A stretch of 64,000 nucleotides of DNA from Lactuca virosa (taxonomy: Eukaryota > Streptophyta > Magnoliopsida > Asterales > Asteraceae), in contig CAKMRJ010000001.1 of NCBI GenBank assembly GCA_928212115.1, positions 370,812,711 through 370,876,710 on the forward strand, read 5' to 3'. How positions within the stretch are numbered: the stretch's first letter is position 1; each line of letters starts with the position of its first letter. Below, in pieces: positions 1 through 10,732 of the stretch. Below the pieces are notes generated by a model. The model did not search any database and had not been told where the DNA came from. It saw only the letters and a program-made list of their open reading frames with translations. Position numbers and translations under genes: made by a program.

Positions 1-225
1 GTTGAATAATTCGATGAATCACCAAAGATCTAGGAATTTCATATTAGATTGAAATTGGTAAAGTGTTTTACCTACCAAAAATGAATTCACAATTAGATTA
101 CGTCGTCCATCTTCTTAATTACGAATTGTATTTATGTATCCTAGCCTTGAATATTAATTTGGGTTAAAATATTATTGATTGAATCTAATAACTAAAATAT
201 TATCTCTTATTTGAAATTTCTAGAA
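1..225 (+). other. 5' leader remnant of Copia element E
   Basis: Untranslated leader of a plus-strand Copia element whose LTR lies left of the window. It matches the last part of B's leader (5160-5400) in order: the AAAGATCTAGGAATTTC stretch, the GGTAAA...CCTACC stretch, then a decayed copy of the ATTACGGCATCC module near 96-115. No coding sequence is seen. The gag of E follows directly. Confidence 0.7.
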
Positions 226-530
226 ATGTTAATCTTCCTCATCCTCCTCTTCCTCCACCCACCCACAACTTTACTCTATTGTCGACTCTCTCATAGGACA
301 AACTTACTGGTCCAAACTATATAAACTGGATGTGAAATTTGAAGATGTCATTACATTGTGAGAACAAAGAGTATGTTCTCGACACTCTAGTCCTAGAAAT
401 TGATAAAGAAACTACTACTCCTGAGGAATTTGTTGAATACAAACCAACATGTTAACGACGCCACTAATGTCGCTTGCATTATGATTGCAACCATGGCACC
501 TGATTTTTATAAGTCCTATGAGGACTACTA
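226..530 (+). pseudogene. Element E gag, N-terminal part (interrupted by element A)
   Basis: N-terminal part of a Copia Gag, the structural protein that packages element RNA. Reading in more than one frame gives the family landmarks GPNYINW, NKEYVLDTLVLEIDKE, EFVEY and, near 479-530, IATMAPDFYKSYEDY. These correspond to FTDWIRN, EYVLDEKL, IAEY and VATMTPELQKFYDDY in element A. Stops and frameshifts make it a pseudogene. The sequence stops at 530, where A's LTR begins, and resumes at 56692. If one copy of the 5-bp duplication TACTA/TACTG is removed, the frame reads EDYWPYEM, matching DDYWPYEM of A's own Gag. Confidence 0.8.
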
Positions 531-1316
531 TGATGGATTTTGAGCACTACAACATTCTTATGGTGCACATGCAACCCTAATGCTTTGGATCTAGGTTTTT
601 CTCAAGTTATACATGCAAATTAAATTATCCAAAGCAAAACCCTAATCTAGCATATAATTTTCGGACTCAATAAATAAAACAAGAGTTAGAAGAATACCTT
701 TCTTGTTGATTGCTTGATCTTGACCTTCAAGAGCTTAGTGCCTCAATTGTTGCACCTTTAATGGAGTCACAAACACCACTTAGCAAAGGATGAACAAGAG
801 AGAGAGGATGAAGGCTACTAAAATCGGCTAGGGTTCTCTATGAAAGCATAGGGCCGATTTCAATTAGCCAAGGGGTCCTTATATAGTTGTGTTGCTAGGG
901 TTTTAGACTGAAACCCTAATTCTATGTTTAGGCCTTAAGCAATCTATGGATCCTTTCTAGAAGGCACCTTGGACGAATTCTCTTATGGGTTTTCCATAGA
1001 ACTCGTCCACCCCTTCTATTAGGAGTCCACATCCCAACTTGCAACTACCAGTAAATTGCAATATTCGTCCCCATATATTTAATCAATCTCTTTTGATCAC
1101 CAAATTAATTCCAAATTAATTTCTGATCAATACTAATTAAATAATATGATTTCTCAATTAACATATTATCTTATAATATATTAATAAATCATTTATCAAC
1201 CTCTTTCTCATAATTCACCTGTCAAGTTGCTATGGTGAAGGCAACCCAAAGGACCATGCTACTATCGGTCAAGTACATACCAATTATAGTTATGGGCTTA
1301 GACACATAATCCAACA
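531..1316 (-). repeat. Element A 3' LTR
   Basis: 786 bp, TGATGG...CCAACA on the plus strand, so the LTR reads TGTTGG...CATCA on the minus strand. It matches 55901-56691 throughout. A minus-strand TATA-like CTATATAAGG lies near 870-885. The polypurine tract complement GTCTCCCACTTGG follows directly at 1317. Confidence 0.9.
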
Positions 1317-2187
1317 GTCTCCCACTTGGATAAGTCTAATAACTATAATTACAAGTACGACTTCAAAATCTGATTAGCAATCGTAGCTCTCAAAAGCCGT
1401 TGTCGAACTCTGACCTAGTCAATGACGCGTCCTTTAGATAAGGGATCATATAATCCTCCGTTCTGCAAGATATCGTGTGGACAAAGACATGGAATATAAT
1501 CATGCTCAATGTCCAGCAGTTTGTTTCCTGACTTCCGATTTGTTTGACATAGAACTTAATTGAACACATCAATTCAGTCCTGACCGGGACCGGCACATAA
1601 GTCAACACAAAATCATCGAGGGGCCCAAGATATCGCTTTTACCCTCTTAGGATAAAAGGAACATATAAACTTTGACTTATATGCTTGTACTATTTACTCA
1701 TCAAATCAAATCGTACACAACAACACGTTTTATAACATCAAGTTACTGATGCGTTTACGCATTATTAATGCACAACCAACTCGTAAACCACAACTCATAT
1801 ATCTCGGTTTAGAGTTTATACAATATTATCATCTCACAATCACTCGTGATAAATTCCATGAAGTGATTCAAATGAGTGTAGGTTTAATCTAATACTCAAA
1901 TCTTATTTCAGAAGTACTCATGAACGTTGCAGCAAACCTTTGCTATGTCTAAGCACTTAGACAATCTACAAACCAATTCATGACAGTCTAACCTCATAAC
2001 TTACTCCCAAAGTATGATTGATTATGGATAATTTGAATAATCTTATTATTCTGGAAGTAAAACATGCAAAATGAAACAATAGTAAACAATCGACACAAGA
2101 TAGTAAACTTTACTCATAAATAAATCTCCATTACTTAATCATCAAATGTCAATTACATTTATCTATTACAAGTTTCTAAACATCTAT
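1317..2187 (-). other. Element A 3' untranslated tail with polypurine tract
   Basis: Non-coding stretch between the pol stop codon and the 3' LTR. The first 13 bases (1317-1329) are the complement of the polypurine tract CCAAGTGGGAGAC. The rest is colinear with the LTR-proximal tails of B (about 9200-9942), C (19597-20400) and H (40599-41450). This shows the four elements share a 3' end. No reading frame of note. Confidence 0.75.
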
Positions 2188-3163
2188 CTAATCACTAAAA
2201 CTAATATCGTCCTTCAGACCAATGCTCCTCGCATGCTGTAAGTGTTTAACCCTGCTCAGACCCTTCGTGAGGGGATCTGTTGGGTTCTCCTCTGATGATA
2301 CCCTCTTGACTAAGAGGAGTCCCTCTTCTACCCGATGTCTAATGAAGTGGTATTTTCTGTCGATGTGTCTGGATCTACCATGATCCCTTGGTTCCTTGGT
2401 TAAGGCAACCGCTCCTTCGTTATCACAGAAAATTTACATAGGCTCCTTTATGGCTGGTACAACTCTAAGGTCTCTAATGAAGTTCTTCAACCATATCGCC
2501 TCCTTAGACGCTTCGCTCACTGATATGTACTCTGATTCACACGTTGAATCAGCCACGGTCTCCTGCTTGGAACTTTTCCAAGTCACTGCTCCTCCATTCA
2601 GGGTAAATACCCAGCCCGACTGAGAGCGGAAGTTATCTTTGTCAGTCTGAAAGCTGGCGTCACTATACCCTGTCACTCTCAAGTCATCACTCCCATCAAG
2701 TGTAAGGACCTAGTCCTTAGTCCTTCGCAGGTACTTAAGAATGTTCTTTACCGCAGTCTAATGAGATCTACCCAGGCTCCCTTGATATCGGTAAACCATG
2801 CTCAACGCAAAAGCCACATCAGGGAGAGTACATGATCGAGCCAACGGTGGAAGCATATGGCACTCGACTCATTTGCGCTATCTCGCATCGGTACTCAGAC
2901 TTTGAGTCTTACTGAGCTTGGTATTTGCTTTGGATTGGCAGTTCCCCTTTCTTGGAATTCTCCATGCTAAAACGTTTCATCACCTTGTCCAAGTAAGTAT
3001 TTTGACTAAGTCCTATTAGTCTCCTACTTCTGTTTCTCAACTTATCCCCATAATATAAGCAGCTTCTCCTAGATCCTTCATAGCGAAACACTTCCCAAGC
3101 CAAGACTTAACCTCCTGCAAGGTCGGTACGTCGTTTCCTATGAGTAGTATGTCATCTACATAC
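2188..3163 (-). pseudogene. Element A pol, RT C-terminus plus RNase H
   Basis: Carries the end of the Copia polyprotein. Reading leftward on the minus strand: YVDDILLIGN (RT active site) just inside 3163; SRRLIGLSQNTYLDKVMKRF near 2950-3050 (RT thumb); then SDASFQTDKDNFRSQSGWVF and WKSSKQETVADSTCESEY in 2434-2682, the RNase H region. The C-terminus ends NPTDPLTKGLSRVKHLQHAR, with a stop at 2188-2190. Several frameshifts separate these blocks. B is inserted immediately before the active-site motif, so the remaining RT and the N-terminal domains are found from 10733 rightward. The family assignment (RVT_2 type) is secure from domain order and motifs. Confidence 0.88.
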
Positions 3164-3419
3164 AAAACTGTTGGATTAGATGTCTAAGCACATAACTATT
3201 ATTGGTATGTACTCGACCCGAGAGTAGCATGGTCCATTTGGGTTGCACTTCACCGGAACAATTTGTATGGATAGTCTTTTGAGAATAGTATGTCTATGGT
3301 TTATTAATATATTATAAGTTATAATATATTAATATGAAATCATATTATTTAATTAGTATTGATCAAGAATTAATTTAGAATTAATTTAGTGATCAAAAGA
3401 AACTAATTAAATATGGACT

Positions 3420-3423
<4 letters not shown>

Positions 3424-3464
<41 letters not shown>
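3424..3464. repeat. (AT)n microsatellite in B 5' LTR
   Basis: About 41 bp of uninterrupted AT dinucleotides. The same site in the 3' LTR has about 64 bp, so it has changed length since insertion. Confidence 0.95.
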
Positions 3465-3470
<6 letters not shown>

Positions 3471-3597
3471 GGCCAAGTTCATTTAGGTTGGGCTAAACAT
3501 ACATGGATAGTCCATGGAGTTTTAACCCATGGATCCTATTGAAATGAAAGGTCATGGGTATTATGGTTTACATGAATGTAACCCTAATCCTCCATAC

Positions 3598-3606
3598 TAT
3601 ATAAAG
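3598..3606 (+). promoter_or_regulatory. TATA box of element B LTR
   Basis: TATATAAAG, repeated at 10376-10384 in the 3' LTR. It lies about 430 bp into the LTR, where the U3/R boundary would be expected. Position and sequence support a pol II promoter; no transcript evidence is available. Confidence 0.6.
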
Positions 3607-3955
3607 AGGTCTTTGGCACATGAAATGGCACTAGTGTGTGAGTAAACAAGAGTGGGCCGATTTCTAGTGTGATTACTATTCTCTCAAGTTTTTCCAAGGT
3701 GTTTTGGTGATTTGTGATTCCACTTGAGGCATCCACATTATTGGTGCTAGGCTCTTGAAGCTCCAAGGAATCAACCACAAGGAAAAGGTATGTGATCCCA
3801 CTAAGTTTTAATATTACAAGTTCCCCATGGTATGTTAGTTAGGATGAGAACCTTGGAAAAATCATATTTTCATGTATAATAGAGAAAACATAGATCCAAT
3901 GTTTCTAGGGTTGCATGTACACCATAGGTGTGTTAGAATGCTCAAAACCCATCAG

Positions 3956-3968
3956 TGGTATCAGAGCC
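3956..3968 (+). promoter_or_regulatory. Primer binding site of element B
   Basis: TGGTATCAGAGCC begins one base after the LTR end. It is complementary to the 3' end of plant initiator tRNA-Met, the usual Copia primer. Confidence 0.9.
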
Positions 3969-5401
3969 TAGGCTTGTTTTCATTATACTTGATGCAAAAT
4001 GCTTTAAAAAATCGAAATATTTTTCACTGTTCAGTGGACTCGCCGAGTCCATGGGGGGACTCGACGAGTCCATGTGTAAACTCATCCTACTCGTCGAGTA
4101 GGCTCTTGCACTCGGCGAGTAGGAGGCCCTGTGTGCAGATTTTCGAGTTTTGCTGCTGGAAATGGAATAGAATCATTACCCTAAACTATTTTGGACTTAT
4201 AAAACCTGTTTTTAGTGTGGGAATGATTATGCTAATCAATTTTCAATGGTTATTATCAAATTTTCAAGTTTTAAATATGTTTATATGATTGTTGAAATTG
4301 TTGATATGAATGTTCATACTTATGAGTTTTTGTAGATCATAGGAATTATTTGCAAATTGTTTGTTAGTGTAATTCTTGATCTAAATGCCAATTAATGGAC
4401 TCCATAACTTGTCCTCAAGTTATGGAATTCCAAAAGTCTTTTCAAAAAAGCCATTAAGACTAATAGGTTATAGAAATGAAAAGTCTTGAATAGTTTCAAA
4501 ACTTGCCCTCAAGTTTTGGAATTTGTAAAGTCTCACACACACTTTAATTCCAAACCCTAGAGTTTTAAAAGTTAAAATTCAACCCTTATACTTTATAGTA
4601 TTATAAGTTAATAATATATATGTATAAGAGCAAGTCAGTCTTACCGTTAGTAGGCCTCATTCATGAAGCCGGTCTATAAGGGGGGTATAAGGTTGTTGCC
4701 TATAAAATGGCAGCTTAATGGGTGTCCACTCTCACCCACCGCTTCCTTGACTGGTGGAGGGTCGTTAGCCGAACGGGTAGGACAAGGACTATAATTCTCA
4801 TTATAAGTATAATGATAAATATAAAGTAACTAAACCTTTTATAAACTCCCAATCTTAGTTACTTTAGGAAAATGTGAAGATGGTGCTAACCCATGAAATT
4901 ACACTTTGTACCTTACCAAGTCGTTGGTGAAGCATGTGTGGGTAACCGGCACACTAACATGGACTAGTAAGAGTGGCAAAGGGTGACTTAATGTTTATCA
5001 TAGATTGATGGAGCGCGTGTGGGTAACCAGCACATCGATTAGGTGATAAAATTAAGGGTACCAAGTTAATTTGCATGGTTATTCACACCTTGTTTGTGAT
5101 CCTCGGCATCCCAGTCACAAACTTGAGAGGGCACAATCGAGATTTAAACATGGCATTGAAAAGTTCAATGAATCTCAAAAGATCTAGGAGTTTCAATCTA
5201 ATTAAAACCTAATGCCTATTTCATTTTTCATGGTGGAAATTGGTGAATCGTCGTTCGCCTACCTTCAAATATATTGTAGGTTGGATTACGGCATCCCTCT
5301 TCCAAGTTATAAAATATTGTATTGGGTCCTAGCCTTAATATTTCATATTAGGTGTTCTATTAAGGACTTAAATCAACTAACTTGAATTTCTCCCATTGTA
5401 G
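3969..5401 (+). other. Element B 5' leader with palindrome cluster
   Basis: 1.4-kb untranslated leader. Four palindromes lie 80-170 nt past the primer site: GGACTCGCCGAGTCC (4036-4050), GGACTCGACGAGTCC (4057-4071), CCTACTCGTCGAGTAGG (4086-4102) and an imperfect one at 4108-4124. Further on it holds two copies of a GTGTGGGTAACCGGCACA module (about 4918-4966 and 5000-5040) and one ATTACGGCATCCCTCTTC module (from 5285). The same order is seen in C, H and A. No long reading frame is conserved among the copies. Confidence 0.8.
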
Positions 5402-6145
5402 ATGTCTGGTTCAGACAATTATGGTCTTCCCAAATCTCTTGGAACAAGATTTCTTAATGAAGATGATGTCTCGCGATTGGATCATGGAAATCATACTTCT
5501 CTTCCTCCACCTCCTCCAATTATTCTCCCTGACCCACAAGCTCAAAGACTTGAAAAATTCAAGGTCACTCAAGCCCTATTTGCAATGAAAAATGAAGATG
5601 GAAGGCATGTGTATTCTCATGTCTTGGAGATGAAGTCACATATCGACAGGCTGAGAGTGTTGGGTGTCGAAGTCTCAAGGAAGTTGGCTGTTGACTGGGT
5701 TCTTCAATCACTTCATGAGTCGTATAGTGAGTTCATTAAGGACTACTATGTGACAGACCACGATATGACCCTTATTGATCTTACTTATTTTCTTATTGAT
5801 GCTGAATCAGAAATGTTTTGGCGCATTGGAAAAGTAAATTTGGGTGGAAGATCTACTTCTCAAACTTCCATGGACCTTAACAATGGTAACATTGGAAGTC
5901 CAGAAAAGTTTTCTCTTCCCAATGGAAATGGATTGGCCATGGTCAACCCGGTTGACCAAATGGTAGAGAGAAAGGCTAAGTCTGCGATAGTCTCGTGTAC
6001 CATTCCTAAAGAATCTGTATGTTTTTACTGTCAAGAGAAGGGACATTGGAAGCGAAGCTGCCCTGACTACCTGAAAGATCTAAAAGAAAGTAGAGACAAA
6101 ATGTTTGACTCTGCTTCAGGATCAAGCAAAGGGAAGGAAGCTTAA
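5402..6145 (+). CDS. Shortened Copia Gag of element B
   Basis: 247-residue Gag, the nucleocapsid-type protein that binds and packages element RNA in cytoplasmic particles. It starts at ATG 5402 (MSGSDN), matching the MSGSNN start of A's Gag. Residues 30-40 are proline-rich. Residues about 50-135 align with the second half of A's Gag (EKFKVTQALFAM, SHVLEMKSHIDRL, AVDWVLQSLHESY). A CCHC zinc knuckle lies at residues 207-220 (CFYCQEKGHWKRSC; C207, C210, H215, C220). The N-terminal 100-120 residues of a normal Gag, up to the DYWPYEM block, are missing; C and H lack them too, so the loss predates their spread. The frame is open with no internal stop. No protease frame follows. It could still bind RNA, but could not form enzymes. 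Confidence 0.85.
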   Translation: MSGSDNYGLPKSLGTRFLNEDDVSRLDHGNHTSLPPPPPIILPDPQAQRLEKFKVTQALFAMKNEDGRHVYSHVLEMKSHIDRLRVLGVEVSRKLAVDWVLQSLHESYSEFIKDYYVTDHDMTLIDLTYFLIDAESEMFWRIGKVNLGGRSTSQTSMDLNNGNIGSPEKFSLPNGNGLAMVNPVDQMVERKAKSAIVSCTIPKESVCFYCQEKGHWKRSCPDYLKDLKESRDKMFDSASGSSKGKEA

Positions 6146-6449
6146 AAGAAGAGTATGTTGAATCTGATCGCGAAGATGGATTTCAATCGCATGGTTCGAA
6201 GATCGGATTTCTGAGCTACTGCTTGAGAATTATGATAGATTGCTAGGAAATATGTAATAGCATAGTTTTCATTTATAGTTTCATTGTAAGGAAAAAGTTT
6301 TTTCCGCATTTTATAAATAAATAAAATTTTGTTTTATTTTATTATATCTCCTTGCAATGGCATTTATGAAAAATTGATGTTTGTATGTTTCTAGAAATAT
6401 TGAAAATGTGAATTTGATTCTTTCATTTGTGGTAGTGTCTAAATTTACC

Positions 6450-6970
6450 AAATAAGGAAGATTCTCATCACCCAAGTCTCAATTGGACCGAAACTTGGAA
6501 TCATGTAAGTTGTATTGTATGATGAATGAGAATTTTCATCTTTGGAAAATTAAAGACTATTTCCTTGTTCACATGTATATGTGAGTCAAGTGAAGGACTA
6601 CGGGATCGAGTACACATTCTTGTGCACTAGTTGAGTCCACCACAAAGATCGATAAGACTATTCGCCATGATTTACTAAAGTTTAGTAAATATGGTTATAC
6701 TTACAAGTTTAAGTATAATTCTGAAACATTGGAAAAGTTTCAATGTATGGCAGAACGAATGAGAAGAATCAAATTAGGCAGAAAGATAAAAGTTTCTCAA
6801 ATCTGAAAAAATGGGATAGTACTTTAGTATCATGTTTTATGATCATCTTAATGATTAAGAAACCATATCACAATTGATCCTCTAAGGACATCTTAGTGCA
6901 TTCCTATGGCTAAGAAGAGGAATCATGAATTGTTGAAATGGTTAAATCAAGAAGATGAGTCATACTTCGT
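6450..6970 (+). pseudogene. Integrase relic in element B tail
   Basis: Not open, but translation in shifting frames recovers A's integrase in order: FGKLKTISLFTCICESSEGL (A: LGKMTKSPFTGTCERGEGL); SKYGYTYKFKYNSETLEKF (A: SRYGYIYLINHKSKTFEKS); LGRKIKVS (A: LGRKIKML); SQLIPLRT (A: LQLTAPRT); and AKKRNHELL (A: AERRNRTLL). The second and third blocks are one uninterrupted frame, at about 6688-6800. The catalytic acidic residues are mostly lost. Homologous relics lie in C (about 30790-31230) and H (about 43480-43890). So the tail is a dead pol, not acquired sequence. Confidence 0.75.
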
Positions 6971-7179
6971 TCCAAAACAATTCTTAGAGTCATACTCAAA
7001 GATTGTAACTTGAGTGACATATCATATAGAAGGTTTATAACACTTATCAAATGTAGAGTAAAATGTTTTCTACTCTTGTACATTTGAAATTAGTAAGTTG
7101 TGATGTTTTGGATAAAACAAAGACCAACTAAGGCTAATTGTGTGAAGTGTTTGTCTTGATAAGAATCTACACTATCTCT

Positions 7180-8010
7180 TGAATATTTGTTGTGTCAAGG
7201 AATGGTTCTTGACAAGAGAGTATTATATATCAAGAGGACAGTGGGAGTCTTAAAGATCCTGAAAGAGTTTCAAGAACTAATCAAGAATAAAACTTGTAGT
7301 TTATCACTAGCACACGACTTGAGGTTTATAACCTATCGTCCTGACATAATTCTTGTTTCTATGCCCATTCCGGTTAAAGTTGACTATGCATGTGAGTTCT
7401 ATGAGTTCCCGGTTGATTTCATAACAACTTGGAAGACATGGTAGGCCCTTGGGCTGCCAGATGGTAAGAAATTAAGATTGAACAAGTTCAGTCCATATGA
7501 GTTTAAATTTGTCACTAACCTTGTCTTGTGATTATGATTTTGACAAATTCACATGGATAGGAACACATACACCATAAAATCTAAGTGTCATAAGGTTTCT
7601 CTCCGATTCATGAAAATGATGGTGAGGAAACGCTTTCGCTAAATAGATTTTAAGTAGATAGCAATTGTGATATTTGCGTTCTCAAAGTCGTTAGTGGAGC
7701 ATGCGTGGTTAACCGGCACACTAACATGGACTTGTGAGAAATGGAAAAGGTCTAAACAATTGAGAATATGATTATGGCATCCCTTTTCATAGTTCTAAAA
7801 TTGTTTAGACACACATGTGAGCTATCTCAGGAAAGGTGTATGATTTTGATAAAGTCTTATCAAAGCATCTCGTATCAGAAATCTGAACTTTGGTAAGAAA
7901 GTCAATAAAGTACTGATTTCTAGAAGTCCGGCTAATTTTTGGATACATGTAAAAGTTAGTGGGAGCATAAGTGTTATGCTAATAATTATCATGTTTGTGG
8001 GAGCATGATT
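7180..8010 (+). pseudogene. RT relic in element B tail
   Basis: Decayed Copia RT. LPDGKKLRLNKF near 7450-7490 corresponds to the VPGCKTVGCKWIF block of A. HMDRNTYTIKSKCHK near 7550-7600 corresponds to TDMDGKVHTFKARLV. KVSGSISVMLIII at about 7952-7990 corresponds to KASGSIVSFLFLYVDD, with the YVDD itself lost. An 86-residue open stretch at 7187-7444 is part of the relic and not a gene on its own. Two leader-like modules sit within it (7686-7789). Confidence 0.6.
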
Positions 8011-9942
8011 ATTATGTTAAGTGTTAATTATAGAAAACAAATGTCTCAATGCGTGACTCTGCAGGGTTTGAAAAGTTGTTTTGCTATAATTAAGGGAGAG
8101 GAAATTATACTTCATTTCAATTCTAAAAGCTTAGATTGAGATTTTAATCATCTTTAGTCAAGGATATATATGTGAATTTTATGTTGGAATGGTTCAACAT
8201 AAGGAAATTCTATCTATATTGCGTTCTCAAAATTTGATTATGATTACGGCATCCCTCTTCATAGTCGAATTATGAAAACATGGCAAAAACAAAATATTGT
8301 AGCAAAATACTGGTCTAGGATCATGCCTTTATGTGAGACATCATGAATCGTGTCCCATATGCTTCGGGTATAGGATCGATTACATGTGCTATAATATTTA
8401 TCCTTTCTAAATTTTCGAAATGCCTAGGGCATTAAGAGGGGAAAAGGTCTAGAATTGGATATGACTAAAATGATTAAGCAATTGGCGAGCACAATCTGAG
8501 GTTTACCAAAGATTGGTTGCTCGTGGACAGTTGGAAGTATGATGTAAATTGTTGGAAATGACCATATTGACATATTCTGAAAGGAGGCAACTCTTGTTCA
8601 GAAGTTATAGTCAAAATGGGAATATGGAAATGTTTCATAGGTGGAAGTTATTCATTAAATATGTGTAAGATTAGAAAACTTAATGCAAGAAGGATGTTCA
8701 AAGGAATGTACTTTGAATTTGACACTTCGTTTCCATGGAATTGATCTCCATTGGAATACTCTGTAATGTCTATTGACAAGTCTTTGTGACTTTGTGCATA
8801 ATCATTACAAGATGATCAATGCATATAAGTTTAGAATCTAACAGATTTTGGTAAATGGCAGGAATTTGTAATTCTTACATTTACGATAAGGATTTGGGAT
8901 TGTGAAATGAGCATCATTGGAATCATGTTCAATTGGTATATTTCACAAAGTAAGGATCATAGACAAACATAGTGTGCTTACTTGGAATATGGCACAACTA
9001 TTGTTTGGACAAACACAGTGTGCATGCTTTGGAGCATGGCATGACTATTGTTTCAGTTCAAGTATTAAGTTGATTATTCGAAACATTATACAATGAATAA
9101 TGTGTAATCAATATGGTGATAAATAAAAGGTGTTTTATTTATATTCATAAGTTGTGAGACCATATTGGATTCGATTATTCTTGTGTTTCACTTTGCATGT
9201 TTTGACTTCCCGAATAACTAGGTTATTCAAACTCTCCACAGTCAATCATATATTGGAAGTAGGTATGAATTAAGACTGTCATGAATTGGGCTTGTGGATG
9301 TCTAAAGTGTTTATACATAGCAAAAGTTGTTGCAACATTCACGAGTGCTCCTGGAATGAGATTCGAGTATTGGATTAAACTCACGCTCACTTGAATCACT
9401 TCATGGATTTTATCACGAGTGATCATGAGACGATAATATCTTATATTCTTCAAACGGAGACGTGTCATTTGTAGTTGCGCGTCAGTTGCACATTTACATA
9501 TGTAAACGCAACCAGTAACTTGGTTGTTATAAAACGTATCGTTGTGTGTAATTTGACGAGTAAGTACAAGCGAACATTTGGGTCGAAGTTTATCCATTCC
9601 TATTACCCTTGGAGGGATAAAAGCGATATATGAGGGCCCCTCGATGATTTAGTTATGACACCCCTAAGTGCTTGGCCAAGCCTGGACTGATTTGATTTGT
9701 TCAATTAGTCAGTTGTCATAAATCGGAAATCGGGAAACAATAAATGGACAGAGAGAATGATTATAATCCATGTCTCAGTCCATATGATATCTAGAATGGA
9801 GGAATATATATGATCCCTTATCTAATGGACACATCATTTTGACTAGGTCAGAGTTCGGCAGCGGCTTTAAGAGCTACGATTACTAGTCGGGATATTGGAG
9901 TCATACTTGAATAATAGTTTTAGACTTATCCAAGTGGGAGAC

Positions 9943-10181
9943 TGTTGGATTAGATGTCTACATAACTATTATTGGTATGTACTCGAACCCCGAGAGTAGC
10001 ATGGTCCATTTGGATTGCACTTCACCGGAAGAATTTGTATGGATAGTCTTTTGAGAATAGTATGTCTATGGTTTATTAATATATTATAAGTTATAATATA
10101 TTAATATGAAATCATATTATTTAATTAAATATTGATCAAGAATTAATTTAGTGATCAAAAGGAACTAATTAAATATGGACT

Positions 10182-10250
<69 letters not shown>

Positions 10251-10732
10251 CCAAGTTCATTTAGGTTGGGCTAAACTTACATGGATAGTCCATGGAGTTT
10301 TAACCCATGGATCCTATGGAAATGAAAGGTCATGGGTATTAGGGTTTACATGAATGTAACCATAATCCTCCATACTATATAAAGAGGTCTTTGGCACATG
10401 AAATGTCACTAGTGTTTGAGTAAACAAGAGTGGGCCGATTTCTAGTGTGATTACTATTCTCTCAAGTTTTTCCAAGGTGTTTTGGTGATTTGTGATTCCA
10501 CTTGAGGCATCCACATTATTGGTGCTAGGCTCTTGAAGCTCCAAGGAATCAACCACAAGGGAAAGGTATGTCATCCCACTAAGTTTTATATTTACAAGTT
10601 CCCCATAGTATGTTAGTTAGGATGAGAACCTTGGAAAAATCATATTTTCTTGTATAATAGAGAAAACATAGATCCAAGGTTTCTAGGGTTGCATGTACAC
10701 CATAGGAGTGTTAGAATGCTCTAAACCCATCA
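9943..10732 (+). repeat. Element B 3' LTR
   Basis: 790 bp, TGTTGG...CCCATCA, with the (AT)n run at about 10184-10247 and TATATAAAG at 10376-10384. The part right of the AT run is also present as the start of the second tandem unit (14604-15095). Confidence 0.92.

Larger units (their letters stand above)
3169..3954 (+). repeat. Element B 5' LTR
   Basis: 786 bp from TGTTGGATTAG to AACCCATCA, nearly identical to 9943-10732. It contains an (AT)n run at about 3424-3464 and a TATA box at 3598-3605. Open frames inside it are chance. Confidence 0.92.
6146..9942 (+). other. Element B tail derived from decayed pol
   Basis: 3.8 kb with no long frame, colinear with the tails of C (19597-21341 plus 29601-31700) and H (40599-44400). 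Integrase and RT relics are listed separately. It also contains extra copies of the leader modules (7686-7789 and 8243-8260). The last part, from about 9200, is the shared Copia 3' end, finishing with the polypurine tract at 9932-9942. Confidence 0.75.
3169..10732 (+). mobile_element. Gag-only Copia-derived element B
   Basis: Plus-strand element with LTRs at 3169-3954 and 9943-10732, a primer site at 3956-3968, a polypurine tract at 9932-9942, an open shortened gag (5402-6145) and a 3.8-kb tail of decayed pol. It lies in A's RT. The flanks are AAAAC (3164-3168) and AAAAA (10733-10737), a 5-bp duplication with one change. Removing the element gives SFLFLYVDD on the minus strand, the expected RT motif. 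The layout resembles described terminal-repeat elements with only a GAG domain (TR-GAG). Movement would need RT and integrase from another element. Confidence 0.9.

Noticed and set aside
3956..3968. tRNA gene at TGGTATCAGAGC sites
   Set aside because: Only the primer-binding 3' end complement is present; no cloverleaf around it here or at the other primer sites.
3872..4288. 138-residue open frame at the LTR/leader border of B
   Set aside because: Spans the LTR end, primer site and palindromes; not kept in C, H or A.
7187..7444. 85-residue open frame in B's tail as a new gene
   Set aside because: Part of the decayed RT; the equivalent frame in H (42999-43235, minus) has diverged and C lacks it.
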